Shown: one piece after another, positions 7,171 to 15,943 of the stretch | Layout of the letters: every line of letters begins with the position of its first letter | Numbering within the stretch: position 1 is the stretch's first letter | Source of the DNA: Clostridiaceae bacterium | Lineage (GTDB): Bacteria; Bacillota; Clostridia; Peptostreptococcales; T1SED10-28 | Reading direction: 5' to 3' | Assembly: GCA_003554105.1 (NCBI GenBank) | Contig: PWFQ01000018.1 | Location: 1 to 64,000, forward strand | DNA length: 64,000 nucleotides | Notes under the pieces: generated by a model | What the model saw: only the letters and a program-made list of their open reading frames with translations | What the model was told of the DNA's origin: nothing | The model's database searches: none | Translations under genes and position numbers: made by a program

Positions 7171-8661
7171 ATGAAAAAGCGCAAAGTTGTTATTATCGGT
7201 GCCGGTTTAGGCGGAGTCTCCGCTGCAATCACACTGGCTCAGGATCCTGAAAATGATATCACCCTGTTGGAACGCAACAATCACCTGGGAGGAAAATTGA
7301 ACGTGACTGAAAAAGAGGGTTTTACCTTTGACCTTGGACCCTCAATTTTTACAATGCCCTTTGTTTTTGAAAAGCTTTTCTCCCTCCACGGGAAAAAGAT
7401 GGAGGATTATTTCACATTAGAGGCGGTTCGTCCCCATTGGAGAAACTTTTTCGAGGACGGCACTGTGATCGATCTTGAAAAGGATATACAGTTGATGAAA
7501 AACCCTCCGTCCTCCCTCAATGATGTGGATCTCAAAGACCTGGAAAACTTCCTTAATTACTCAAAGAAACTGTATGAGTTTTCCGATCAGGTTTACTTTA
7601 AAAATCAAAGCGAGAGTCTAATGGATGTCATGAGGTATTGGAATCCTCTTACGATTCCAAATCGAAGTGACTATTTGCATTCCATGGATGAAGGGGTTCG
7701 AAAGCGGATTAAAAATCCCTACATGATCGATATTCTGAATTTCTTTATTAAATATGTGGGGTCTTCTCCCTATGATGCTCCGGCAATTCTCAATCTTCTT
7801 CCCTATGTGCAATGGGAATTTGATCTCTGGTATGTGAAGGGAGGTCTTGGGAATTTAGGGAAGGGATTAACCCGTTTTGTGAAAGAGCTTGGAATTGCCG
7901 TGAGAACCGGCACCGATATTACCGAAATTCAAAAGGCGGAAGGGAAAATTACCCATGTGATCTCCAGTGATGGAGTCAATTATCCTGTGGATCTTCTCAT
8001 CTCCAATATGGAGGTTATTCCCTTTTATGAAAAGGTTTCAAAAGAGCCTGCTGTAAAAATTAAAAAGTATAAAGAGCGCTTTGGACCTGCATGTTCAGGC
8101 TTTGCTCTTCACCTTGGAGTGGATCGCAAATACGAACAGCTTCGTCATCATAATTTCTTTTTTGCAAAGGAAGGGAAAAAGCACTTTGATTACATCTTCC
8201 ATGAGCATAGGCTCTCGGATGATCCCACAATTTACCTCGTTGCACCCATGAAAACCGATCCAAGCCAGGGACCGGAGGGCTGCGAACTCATAAAAATCCT
8301 CCCCCATATCCCGGTGGTTGATCCGGAATGTCCCTTCACCGAGGAAGAGTACTCCAATTACCGGAACCATGTTTTAAACAAACTGGAGAGAATGGGGCTG
8401 ACGGATCTTCGAAAACACATCATCACGGAGGAGCTGTGGATCCCTGAAACCATCCAGGAGACCTACCTCTCCAATCAGGGAGCAATTTACGGTGTGGTGT
8501 CGGATAAAAAGAAAAACAAGGGCTTTAAAACACCGAAGAAAAGTGAGTTTTACTCCAATCTGTACTTTGTGGGAGGCAGTGTGAATCCCGGAGGCGGAAT
8601 GCCTATGGCAGTCCTTTCGGGACAGCAGGTTTATGAGCAGATCCCCCGAAATATGAAGTGA
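7171..8661 (+). CDS. CrtI/CrtN-like phytoene desaturase family flavoprotein
   Basis: A 496-residue FAD-dependent oxidoreductase. The N-terminal dinucleotide fold reads VVIIGAGLGGVSAAI (residues 6-20), followed by LLERNNHLGGKL and the family motif FDLGPSIFTMP. The C-terminal carotenoid desaturase motif is intact (NLYFVGGSVNPGGGMPMA). Known relatives desaturate phytoene or diapophytoene. No phytoene or diapophytoene synthase gene is in the window, so the substrate is open. The start ATG at 7171 follows GGAGGAG. It forms a run with the upstream methyltransferase and the PPK2 gene 62 bp downstream. Confidence 0.85.
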   Translation: MKKRKVVIIGAGLGGVSAAITLAQDPENDITLLERNNHLGGKLNVTEKEGFTFDLGPSIFTMPFVFEKLFSLHGKKMEDYFTLEAVRPHWRNFFEDGTVIDLEKDIQLMKNPPSSLNDVDLKDLENFLNYSKKLYEFSDQVYFKNQSESLMDVMRYWNPLTIPNRSDYLHSMDEGVRKRIKNPYMIDILNFFIKYVGSSPYDAPAILNLLPYVQWEFDLWYVKGGLGNLGKGLTRFVKELGIAVRTGTDITEIQKAEGKITHVISSDGVNYPVDLLISNMEVIPFYEKVSKEPAVKIKKYKERFGPACSGFALHLGVDRKYEQLRHHNFFFAKEGKKHFDYIFHEHRLSDDPTIYLVAPMKTDPSQGPEGCELIKILPHIPVVDPECPFTEEEYSNYRNHVLNKLERMGLTDLRKHIITEELWIPETIQETYLSNQGAIYGVVSDKKKNKGFKTPKKSEFYSNLYFVGGSVNPGGGMPMAVLSGQQVYEQIPRNMK

Positions 8662-8723
8662 TTCGCCATAATTGATCGGTAAATCGGTTGGCCAGGTGAT
8701 CGGATGAGAAAAGGAGGATTCCA

Positions 8724-9542
8724 ATGGAATTAAAGCTGAAAAAGAAAGTGTATGAGAGTCTCCTGTCTGAGATGCAGGAGGAACTTGTGAAAATGCAGGA
8801 ATGGATCGCCCATAAGGGACTCCGGGTAGTGGTGCTTTTCGAAGGACGGGATGCTGCAGGAAAAGGCGGGGCCATCAAAAGAATTACCGATCGGCTTAAT
8901 CCTAGGGTTTGTCGGGTTGTTGCTCTCCCCAAACCTACGGAAAAAGAACGTACCCAGTGGTATTTTCAACGGTATGCGGAGCATCTTCCAAGTGCGGGGG
9001 AAATGGTGCTTTTTGATCGCAGCTGGTATAACCGTGCCGGCGTGGAACGGGTAATGGGGTTTTGTTCCGAGGGAGAGTATTGGGATTTTCTCTCCGCAGC
9101 ACCCAAGTTCGAAAAAATGATAATCGACTCGGGAATCATCCTGATCAAATACTGGTTTTCCGTCAGCAATGATGAACAGGAGGCGCGATTTCAAAGTCGA
9201 ATCAATGATCAGACCAGACGCTGGAAGCTTAGCGACATGGATTTGGAGGCCCGTTCCAAATGGGTTGAATACTCAAAGGCAAAAGATGTGATGTTTCAAT
9301 ATACAGATACCGACTTCTCGCCCTGGTGGGTCATCGAGTCCGACATCAAGAGAAATGCCCGGATTAATTGTATTCATCATCTTCTGTCCATGATTCCCTA
9401 TGAGGAACTGGAATACGAAAAACCTGTACTTCCCCCCCGACAGGAAAATACAGGTTATGTCCGACCGCCTATTGATTCCCAGCGCTATGTACCGGATTAT
9501 GCCGGTAAGATCGCAAAGGAACATTTGGAAAAGGATTCCTGA
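8724..9542 (+). CDS. ppk2: Polyphosphate kinase 2 family protein
   Basis: A 272-residue PPK2 enzyme, which transfers phosphate between polyphosphate and nucleotides, usually phosphorylating ADP or GDP (class I). Walker A is GRDAAGKGG at residues 41-49, Walker B is MVLFDRSWYNR with Asp98, and the lid region RFQSRINDQTRRWKLSDMD is typical. Length fits a single-domain class I enzyme. The start follows AAAAGGAGG. It is the third gene of a plus-strand run and converges on ung with only 8 bp between stops. Substrate preference cannot be read from sequence alone. Confidence 0.92.
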   Translation: MELKLKKKVYESLLSEMQEELVKMQEWIAHKGLRVVVLFEGRDAAGKGGAIKRITDRLNPRVCRVVALPKPTEKERTQWYFQRYAEHLPSAGEMVLFDRSWYNRAGVERVMGFCSEGEYWDFLSAAPKFEKMIIDSGIILIKYWFSVSNDEQEARFQSRINDQTRRWKLSDMDLEARSKWVEYSKAKDVMFQYTDTDFSPWWVIESDIKRNARINCIHHLLSMIPYEELEYEKPVLPPRQENTGYVRPPIDSQRYVPDYAGKIAKEHLEKDS

Positions 9543-9550
9543 TCAGGTCA

Positions 9551-10228
9551 CTAAAGATCGGGAATTTCCCAGTCGATTTTCCCGAGACCTTCTTTTTCCA
9601 ATATTTGATTGGTTTTAGAGAACATCCTTTTTCCAAAAAATCCCCGATAAGCCGACAGAGGACTGGGATGTGGTGCCTTTAAAATGTAATGCCGCGGATT
9701 TGTCACCAGCTTCCCTTTTTCCTGAGCCGGACGACCCCACAACAGGAAAACAATCGGATTGTCACGATCATTTAAGTGCTCAATAATGGTGTCCGTCAAT
9801 CTCTCCCACCCCTGATTACGATGGGAATGGGCTTCCCCTTTTCGAACGGTCAGTACCGTGTTCAGGAGAAGGACCCCTTCTTTCCCCCATTTTTCCAGAG
9901 ATCCGTGATTGGGAATGGGTACTCCTAAATCATCCTTCAGCTCTTTAAAGATGTTCTTGAGTGAAGGAGGTTGAGGAACCCCCGGTTTTACGGAAAAGCT
10001 CAGCCCATGGGCCTGACCTTCCCCATGATATGGATCCTGCCCTAAAATCACTGCTTTCGTATCCTTATAAGAGGTAAAGCGCAGAGCATTATAAATATCC
10101 TTCGGTTGAGGATAAACTGTCCCGGTTTTATATTCCCGGAATAAAAATTTCCTGAGGTTTTGATAATAGTCTTTTTGAAATTCCTTTTCCAATAGATTTT
10201 GCCAATCATTGTCTAAGATCGTTTTCAT
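9551..10228 (-). CDS. ung: Uracil-DNA glycosylase
   Basis: Family 1 uracil-DNA glycosylase of 225 residues, which removes uracil from DNA and starts base-excision repair. The water-activating motif [18 protein letters not shown] is present with its catalytic Asp, and the C-terminal [13 protein letters not shown] loop carries the catalytic His. The start at 10228 uses AAGGTG; a longer in-frame reading would run through the divergent sirtuin's start. Start codons of ung and the sirtuin gene are only 31 bp apart, so the two ribosome-binding sites nearly abut and each promoter must lie inside its neighbour or further away. Confidence 0.95.
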   Translation of the reverse strand: MKTILDNDWQNLLEKEFQKDYYQNLRKFLFREYKTGTVYPQPKDIYNALRFTSYKDTKAVILGQDPYHGEGQAHGLSFSVKPGVPQPPSLKNIFKELKDDLGVPIPNHGSLEKWGKEGVLLLNTVLTVRKGEAHSHRNQGWERLTDTIIEHLNDRDNPIVFLLWGRPAQEKGKLVTNPRHYILKAPHPSPLSAYRGFFGKRMFSKTNQILEKEGLGKIDWEIPDL

Positions 10229-10259
10229 GAAATCACCTTTCTCATAAGGAGGTCTGTTT

Positions 10260-10991
10260 ATGTCATTGGATCTATCGACCCAACAACTTGCCCGCTGGAT
10301 TAAAGAGTCCTCTTCCGTTCTCATTTTAACCGGCGCCGGAATGGACACTGAAAGTAATATCCCTGATTTTCGCGGAAAAGAGGGATGGTGGAGAAAGTTG
10401 GATCCCAGGGAAGTAGCCAGCACCCATACCCTTTCTAAAAATTATACACTGTTTCAGGAGTTTTATGCAATGCGTTATGAACTTCTTCGAAAGATTTCTC
10501 CCCACGAGGGCCATGAGGTTGTGGCATGGCTGGAAAAAGAAGGATTGATTCAGGGGGTTGCGACCCAGAACGTTTCGCGTCTCCATCGGCTGGCCGGAAG
10601 TAAAACCGTCTATGAACTCCATGGAAATATACAAACCTTTCGCTGTCACTCCTGTGAGGGGACAGTCAATGCAGAGTTATTTTTGGAAAAAGAAGGCTGT
10701 CCACACTGCGAGAGCCCTTATCTCCGTCCCAATGTCACCCTGTTTGGGGAGATTCTGCCTCAAAATGCCTGGGACCGAACCTTTGAGTTGATCTCCGGTG
10801 CTGATCTTCTTCTGATTATCGGAACCAGTCTCGAAGTTGCACCGGTAAACCAGCTGCCCTATTTATGCAGAGGAAAAAAAGTCTACATCAACCGGTCCAT
10901 CCCCTATGATTATGGTTTCGATCTCACCATTGAAGGAAGTGCCCGGGAAGTCTTAGTGACATTAAAAGAAAAACTGAAAGAAATGGACTGA
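10260..10991 (+). CDS. Sirtuin (SIR2 family NAD-dependent protein deacylase), atypical motif
   Basis: A 243-residue sirtuin. Seen are the NAD-binding [15 protein letters not shown] motif (25-39), catalytic His121 in ELHG, a zinc site C129-x2-C132 / C147-x2-C150, and [13 protein letters not shown] near the C-terminus. The normally conserved TQNxD motif reads T102-Q-N-V-S106, with Ser in place of the NAD-contacting Asp. It could be an active variant with altered chemistry or specificity. The start follows AAGGAGG. Next downstream (39 bp) is a PgpA-like gene. Deacetylase or deacylase activity is inferred from family only. Confidence 0.88.
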   Translation: MSLDLSTQQLARWIKESSSVLILTGAGMDTESNIPDFRGKEGWWRKLDPREVASTHTLSKNYTLFQEFYAMRYELLRKISPHEGHEVVAWLEKEGLIQGVATQNVSRLHRLAGSKTVYELHGNIQTFRCHSCEGTVNAELFLEKEGCPHCESPYLRPNVTLFGEILPQNAWDRTFELISGADLLLIIGTSLEVAPVNQLPYLCRGKKVYINRSIPYDYGFDLTIEGSAREVLVTLKEKLKEMD

Positions 10992-11030
10992 AAAACAGAT
11001 AAAAACAGAAAAAAATATAAGGAGGCTGCT

Positions 11031-11525
11031 ATGTCACGTATACCTATGAAAGAACTGGAAGCGAAAACTCTTGAGCTTATAAAGGAACGGGGAGTTGAAC
11101 TTGAGGATATTGCGGATTTGGTGTTGAATCTTCAAAAACCTTATCAAAAAAACCTGACTCTTGAGATTTGTCTTCATAATGTGGAGCAGGTTTTAAAAAA
11201 ACGGGAAGTGGCCCATGCCGTGTTGACGGGTGTGGCTCTGGATCAACTGGCGGAGAAAAAGCTTCTTCCCCATCCCCTTCAGGAAATCGTCGAAACCGAC
11301 GAAGGCCTGTACGGGATCGATGAAATCCTTCCTCTTTCCATTGTCAATCTGTACGGTACCATCGGTTTAACCAGCTATGGATACCTGGACAAAGAAAAGG
11401 TTGGCATCATTAAACAATTGGACACCGTAAAGGACGGCAAGGTTCACACCTTTATGGATGATTTAATTGCAGCCGTCGCTGCAGCTGCTGCCAGTCGAAT
11501 CGCCCATGGCCAGGAGGAGGATTAA
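11031..11525 (+). CDS. PgpA/YutG-like phosphatidylglycerophosphatase A family protein
   Basis: A 164-residue protein matching the Bacillus YutG type of the PgpA family: GVELEDIADLVLNLQK near the N-terminus, LTLEICLHNVEQVLKKREV, then DEGLYGIDEILPLSIVNLYG and a C-terminal HTFMDDLIAAVAAAA. Unlike E. coli PgpA it has no clear transmembrane segments. The family is annotated as dephosphorylating phosphatidylglycerophosphate, but this soluble branch is not well characterised, so function is tentative. The ribosome-binding site is AAGGAGG. The gene ends at a strong terminator, closing the sirtuin-pgpA run. Confidence 0.8.
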   Translation: MSRIPMKELEAKTLELIKERGVELEDIADLVLNLQKPYQKNLTLEICLHNVEQVLKKREVAHAVLTGVALDQLAEKKLLPHPLQEIVETDEGLYGIDEILPLSIVNLYGTIGLTSYGYLDKEKVGIIKQLDTVKDGKVHTFMDDLIAAVAAAAASRIAHGQEED

Positions 11526-11556
11526 CTCTGAATTTCCTCCCCAAGGGGAAAAACAT

Positions 11557-11599
11557 AAAACAGCAATCCTTCCCTTTGATAGAAGGATTGCTGTTTTTC
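11557..11599. terminator. Intrinsic terminator after the pgpA-like gene
   Basis: A 16-bp perfect stem (11557-11572 with 11582-11597, AAAACAGCAATCCTTC and its complement) with a 9-nt loop. Runs of T on the plus strand and of A before the stem allow use from both directions. Confidence 0.9.
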
Positions 11600-11643
11600 A
11601 TTTTTTGTATAAATGATTTCTTGTCTTTAGTCATAAATTGTAT

Positions 11644-12825
11644 TTAGTCATAAATTTTAATTGTCACTGTTCTCCGACCGTAACGTAAGGCTTCCGCCCT
11701 TGATTCAAAGGCCAGATCAATACGATATCCTTTAATGGCACCACCCACATCCGCGGCGACGCCTTCTCCGTATCCCGGCACGTAGATTCGAGTGCCTAGG
11801 GGAATTACACGAGGATCAACTGCTATGATTCCCTTGCGGAGCGTTGCACCGGTGGCTGTGCGATTGGTCACTCCGGGATCATACTGAGAGTAGGCCGTTG
11901 CTTCTACAGTCAACCTTCGGGTAACTTCCGTTCCACCACGGGTAACCAAAGTATTTGCAGGAGGCAGACTTTTTGTTCCCACCTGTATCACACGATTGAC
12001 CGGCTCCTTCACTACTTCACGCTCAATCACTTCTCTGGAAACTTCCTCACCGTCCTCATAGGTGATTTCGATCGTAAACTCTTCCATTCCCTTGCTTCCT
12101 TCCTGGGAAACCCGAGTGCTTCCTTTATAGCGGCTGTTGTCATTCTTTCGGATCGTTTTGAAGTCAATTTCCCGGGATTCAACAATAGTCTCCCGTTCAA
12201 TTCTGGTGATCTCGATGATCATATTATCCATAACGGTTGTCTCGAGAGCGAGATTCAGCTCGTCCTCTTCTTCCAGAGTTACCTCTGCAATTTCAAGGGC
12301 TTCTTTCACATCCTTCACCGGTTGGAAAAAGCTTAATTCTTCCCCATCCACATGAACTTCAAAGGGCTGAGCCCGACGAATCGAAATTACGATTCCATCG
12401 GTTAACCCATGGTTAAGGCCGGGATGAATCAGATCTTCATCGACAAAAGAAATTCCCTTCTCTTCCAGTGCATCCTGTACTCGTGTCTTCGCTGTTAAAA
12501 TCTCGTGCTTTTCTTCTTCATCATAGATTGTCACCGATACCGCACGGCGTATATATACTGTCATATCCCCATGAATTTCTTTGTCGGGATGGGGCTGTAT
12601 AAGGTCTTCTTCGATGTATTGAATTTCTCCTTCCAAAAGGGCTTCTTCCACTGTTTCCGCCCGGGTTTGAAGGGTATGTACCTCTCCATCCCCATAAATC
12701 GTGATTTCGTTGAAGCTCAGTGCATATCCCACTGCTGTCACTGAAAAAACCACTGCAGCCAGCGCTATCAGAAGAAGGGTTGTGCGTGGCGCATTTTTCC
12801 ACTTCTCCTTTAGGATTTTCCCCAT
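11644..12825 (-). CDS. YabE-like cell-wall protein (DUF348 x3, G5, 3D domains)
   Basis: A 393-residue secreted or membrane-anchored protein. After one transmembrane segment (about residues 15-36) come three DUF348 repeats (about 37-95, 96-153 and 154-212), a G5 domain (about 213-290) and a C-terminal 3D domain starting at VEATAYSQYDPG. The three aspartates naming the 3D domain are visible in VDPRVIPLGT, AADVGG and RIDLAF. This layout is that of YabE/RpfB-type proteins, thought to act as peptidoglycan lytic enzymes during growth or revival. The start ATG has AGGAGG 8 bp upstream. The gene is flanked by terminators and appears monocistronic. Confidence 0.9.
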   Translation of the reverse strand: MGKILKEKWKNAPRTTLLLIALAAVVFSVTAVGYALSFNEITIYGDGEVHTLQTRAETVEEALLEGEIQYIEEDLIQPHPDKEIHGDMTVYIRRAVSVTIYDEEEKHEILTAKTRVQDALEEKGISFVDEDLIHPGLNHGLTDGIVISIRRAQPFEVHVDGEELSFFQPVKDVKEALEIAEVTLEEEDELNLALETTVMDNMIIEITRIERETIVESREIDFKTIRKNDNSRYKGSTRVSQEGSKGMEEFTIEITYEDGEEVSREVIEREVVKEPVNRVIQVGTKSLPPANTLVTRGGTEVTRRLTVEATAYSQYDPGVTNRTATGATLRKGIIAVDPRVIPLGTRIYVPGYGEGVAADVGGAIKGYRIDLAFESRAEALRYGRRTVTIKIYD

Positions 12826-12894
12826 AGTTCAACCTCCTAATTCTATTTCCGTTGCGATCCCCATAATTCTACCATTTTTTTGACAAAATAGCCA

Positions 12895-12935
12895 GTTAAA
12901 AAAGTTGAAAAGCCCTAATGACAGGACTTTTCAAC
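12895..12935 (-). terminator. Terminator of the M32 carboxypeptidase gene
   Basis: On the minus strand GTTGAAAAG pairs with CTTTTCAAC (stem at 12904-12935, extended by three more GC-rich pairs with a bulge), followed by a T6 run. It lies 13 bp after the stop at 12949. Confidence 0.85.
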
Positions 12936-12948
12936 GTGTGTAAAGATT

Positions 12949-14490
12949 TTACTCTGCTTTGTTTCCACTGAATTTGTAAATTCTCCGATACTTCTCTGTT
13001 AAATATCTGATATAGGGTTCACTTGTCAAGGCTGAACCGGTGATCTCTTTCAAGAGTTCTTTTGCTGTGAGCAAACTTCCCCTGCTATGAACCTTCTCCA
13101 CCATCCATTGTTTAATTGGCTCAAAATCCCTGTTCTTCACCAAATCCCGATAATCAGGAAGATCTTTTTCCATAGTTTCAGCAAGCTGGGCACTATAGAT
13201 GTTTCCAAGGGCATAGGTAGGGAAGTATCCGATCATTCCTCCGGACCAGTGAACATCCTGCAACACTCCGACACGATCATTTTCCGGAAGAAGTCCCATC
13301 ATCTCCTGCATCTTTGCATTCCATTTCTCCGGTAACTCCGCCACCGAAATTTTCTTTGTCAGCAAATCCTTTTCCAGCTCATAACGGAGAATAATATGAA
13401 GACTGTACGTCAGTTCATCGGCTTCCACCCGGATTAAACTCGGTTCCACTATATTCACATAGGGAACCATTTCTTCAAGAGTGACTTCTTTCGCTTCCTC
13501 ACCAAATATTTCCTTGAATTCATCGATGATTCCGATCCAGAATTCCTCACTTCGCCCGATCACATTCTCCCAGAATCGGGACTGTGACTCGTGGATTCCT
13601 GTGGACGCAGCGCTCCCCGCTGAGGTTCCGAAGAGTTCCATTGGGATGTTCTGTTCATACATCCCGTGCCCACCTTCATGAATGGTTCCATAAAGGGCCA
13701 TCTTGAAAAAATCTTTCCGGTATCGTGTGGTCAGTCGAACGTCCTTGGGATTCAGGCCGATGGTAAAGGGATGAACACTTTCGTCCAGCCTCCCCGCCGA
13801 AAAGTCGTATCCGATCATCTCTAAGACCCTGCGGCTTAGAATCTTTTGCTTCTCAACGGACAGCTCCAGATTGTCGTATTTTTTCAAAGGCTTTACTGAG
13901 GACTCTTGGATTGTTTGCAATAGTTTAATGATTTCTTTCTTCAAGACAGAGAAAATGTCATCCAGCTCTTTGACGGTCATCCCCTCTTCATAATGATCCA
14001 ACAGTGCGTTGTATGGGTGTTCTTCGTAGCCGAAAAGTTCAGCGGCTCTGCGGTTAAAATCGATGATCTTTTCCAGATACGGTTGAAATAATTGAAAATC
14101 ATTGTTCTCCCGGGCTTCCTCCCAGACATTTTGGGCCTTGGAGGTCAACACCACGTATTCCCTGTACTCCTTCTCAGGAATTTTTCGAAATCTTTGAAGT
14201 CCCTTATAATCCTTTTCCACACTTCTTTGATATTTCCGGTCAAGGGTTTCAAAGGTTCCCTTCTCCATGAGTGCTTCAAGAACCTCTTCCATTTCCTTGG
14301 AAATTGATCGTTTGAACGCTTCAGTTGATAAGGTTCCCAGAGCTTCGGAATGCAATGCTTTCCCGGCTTTCGGTGCCATGGTCATCATGTCCCAGTGTGC
14401 AATTCCGGTTATTTCCTGATAATGTTGAATTTCCTTTCGCAGATTCAGATAGATCTCTAAAGCTTTGGGGTGATCGTTGTTCTCTTTCAT
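12949..14490 (-). CDS. M32 family metallocarboxypeptidase
   Basis: A 513-residue cytoplasmic zinc carboxypeptidase of the thermostable Taq-carboxypeptidase family, removing C-terminal residues from peptides. The zinc motif HEGGHGMYEQ contains HExxH; the family-conserved GIHESQSRFWEN (third ligand region) and RVEADELTYSLHIILRYE follow. Length agrees with the family. The ATG at 14490 has AAGGAGG upstream. In a peptide fermenter it probably supplies amino acids from peptides, by inference. It is monocistronic, with its own promoter at 14537-14565 and a terminator. Confidence 0.93.
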   Translation of the reverse strand: MKENNDHPKALEIYLNLRKEIQHYQEITGIAHWDMMTMAPKAGKALHSEALGTLSTEAFKRSISKEMEEVLEALMEKGTFETLDRKYQRSVEKDYKGLQRFRKIPEKEYREYVVLTSKAQNVWEEARENNDFQLFQPYLEKIIDFNRRAAELFGYEEHPYNALLDHYEEGMTVKELDDIFSVLKKEIIKLLQTIQESSVKPLKKYDNLELSVEKQKILSRRVLEMIGYDFSAGRLDESVHPFTIGLNPKDVRLTTRYRKDFFKMALYGTIHEGGHGMYEQNIPMELFGTSAGSAASTGIHESQSRFWENVIGRSEEFWIGIIDEFKEIFGEEAKEVTLEEMVPYVNIVEPSLIRVEADELTYSLHIILRYELEKDLLTKKISVAELPEKWNAKMQEMMGLLPENDRVGVLQDVHWSGGMIGYFPTYALGNIYSAQLAETMEKDLPDYRDLVKNRDFEPIKQWMVEKVHSRGSLLTAKELLKEITGSALTSEPYIRYLTEKYRRIYKFSGNKAE

Positions 14491-14536
14491 GTTTTCCTCC
14501 TTGATAAATAATAATTTTTTATGTATAATTTTTTTA

Positions 14537-14565
14537 ATTATATCATAGATTTTTTATTTTCTAAA
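14537..14565 (-). promoter_or_regulatory. Promoter of the M32 carboxypeptidase gene
   Basis: Minus strand TTTAGA (14560-14565), a 17-bp spacer and TATAAT (14537-14542), 47 bp upstream of the start codon. Confidence 0.6.
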
Positions 14566-14622
14566 GTTTCAGTCGTATTTATTTCTCTCTCACGGTCAAC
14601 CATAGGAATATTCAGTGTTTTC

Positions 14623-14631
14623 TGCTATAAT
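14623..14631 (+). promoter_or_regulatory. Extended -10 promoter of the isochorismatase-family gene
   Basis: TGCTATAAT (TGnTATAAT) on the plus strand, 52 bp before the start codon. No convincing -35 box was seen, which is usual for extended -10 promoters. Confidence 0.5.
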
Positions 14632-14682
14632 AATAAGAGAGTATCGTTGAAACCCGGCATATTTGCGAAAGGAGGCACAAGG

Positions 14683-15222
14683 ATGGTAAAGGTACTGGTT
14701 GTCATTGATTACCAGAAGGATTTTGTGGATGGAAGTTTGGGCTTCCCAAAGGCCGAAAAATTGGATCCCATTATTGCCCGGAAAGTACGTGCCCATCACC
14801 CCAATCCCGTTTTTTATACGCTGGATACCCATGATGAAGACTACCTGGAAACCCAGGAAGGCGAAAAGCTTCCTGTTCCCCATTGCATAAAAGGAACTGA
14901 GGGCCACAAAATCTATGGAGAAACGAAGGAAGCCTTGGAGGATGTTAAAGCAACTCCCCTGGAGAAATTCAGCTTCGGAATTACACCTCAAGGACTGCAG
15001 GAACAATGCTTTGATTACTACTTCGACGAGATTTCATCCATTGAAGTGGTTGGGGTTGTAACAAATATCTGTGTTCTGTCAAATGTCATTATTCTAAAAA
15101 CGATGTACCCTGAAGCAGAGATCATTGTGGATGCCGAAGGATGTGCATCTTTTAATGAGGAGCTTCACGAAAAAACCCTGGATGTATTGGAAGGAATGCA
15201 GGTTGTTGTGCGGAACCGTTAA
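14683..15222 (+). CDS. Nicotinamidase-like cysteine hydrolase (isochorismatase family)
   Basis: A 179-residue isochorismatase-fold hydrolase. The catalytic triad is visible as Asp9 in VVIDYQKDFVDGSL, a Lys in the LEKFSFG region, and the nucleophilic Cys in VVTNICVLSN, preceded by a conserved cis-peptide position. The HDEDY motif corresponds to a metal-site region of nicotinamidases. The closest known role is conversion of nicotinamide to nicotinic acid (PncA), but other amidases share these motifs. Start ATG 14683 has GGAGG upstream; an upstream extension lacks one and overlaps the promoter. It ends at a strong terminator. Confidence 0.82.
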   Translation: MVKVLVVIDYQKDFVDGSLGFPKAEKLDPIIARKVRAHHPNPVFYTLDTHDEDYLETQEGEKLPVPHCIKGTEGHKIYGETKEALEDVKATPLEKFSFGITPQGLQEQCFDYYFDEISSIEVVGVVTNICVLSNVIILKTMYPEAEIIVDAEGCASFNEELHEKTLDVLEGMQVVVRNR

Positions 15223-15267
15223 AAGAATCAGAAGGAATTTTGCGCAAAAGTGTTTAACAAAAATTAC

Positions 15268-15305
15268 AAAAGGATCACCTGAATAACAGGTGATCCTTAT
15301 TTATT
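15268..15305 (+). terminator. Intrinsic terminator after the isochorismatase-family gene
   Basis: Perfect 12-bp stem AAGGATCACCTG (15270-15281) with CAGGTGATCCTT (15287-15298), a 5-nt loop and a T-rich tail. It may also serve the converging HD-domain gene. Confidence 0.85.
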
Positions 15306-15337
15306 TGATGTATTTTCTGTTTAATTATCCTGATCGG

Positions 15338-15853
15338 TTATACTGTCAACAGACTCAAGGATTGCTGTAACCGATATAAGCGATAGTTCCATTGATACTT
15401 TACGGATACTACATCTTTGTACTCCTGAATGGCACAAAGCTTATCCACAAAAGTCACCACCCACGATTCCTTGTATTTTGGAGGAATTATGGTGGTTGGG
15501 AACATATGCTTTCCGATAATGTCCGCTTCCCTGTCGTTAATCTGAAAGAACTCCCTGGCATTTTCCAGTGCGATCTTCGGATGAGAGACCGCATGGGAAT
15601 TTCTCATGTGCTTCAGGTTGCGATTTCCTTTCGTTCTCCAGTCATACAGAAAGAAATCGTGTAAGAGTCCTCCCCGGGCAACAGATCGATAATCCATTCC
15701 CAGCTTTTTTGCAATCCGATATGCCTTATATGCTACTTCCACTGAATGGTCGTAAATGCTTCCTTCATGGTGCTTAATATATTTCGATTGGATAAACGCA
15801 TCGTGATGCAGAATATCTCTGGTAATCTCAAAGAATTCCCGTTCTAAGTTCAA
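15338..15853 (-). CDS. HD-domain phosphohydrolase family protein
   Basis: A 171-residue protein with the HD metal-binding signature: YDHSVEVAYKAYRIAKKLG (first His) and GGLLHDFFLYDW (HD pair), followed by HAVSHPKIA and IGKHMFP. Such single-domain HD proteins are usually phosphohydrolases acting on nucleotides; the substrate is unknown. The best start is TTG at 15853, which has GGAGG at 7-bp spacing; an in-frame GTG at 15898 has no ribosome-binding site. It is a single gene between two convergent or spaced neighbours. Confidence 0.8.
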   Translation of the reverse strand: MNLEREFFEITRDILHHDAFIQSKYIKHHEGSIYDHSVEVAYKAYRIAKKLGMDYRSVARGGLLHDFFLYDWRTKGNRNLKHMRNSHAVSHPKIALENAREFFQINDREADIIGKHMFPTTIIPPKYKESWVVTFVDKLCAIQEYKDVVSVKYQWNYRLYRLQQSLSLLTV

Positions 15854-15943
15854 AGAGTGTCCTCCTTCAGGGGTTATTACGGGCATCAATTTGCCCACAG
15901 TTTACATAATACTATGTTTCCCCTCTCTTGTCAAGAAACATTC

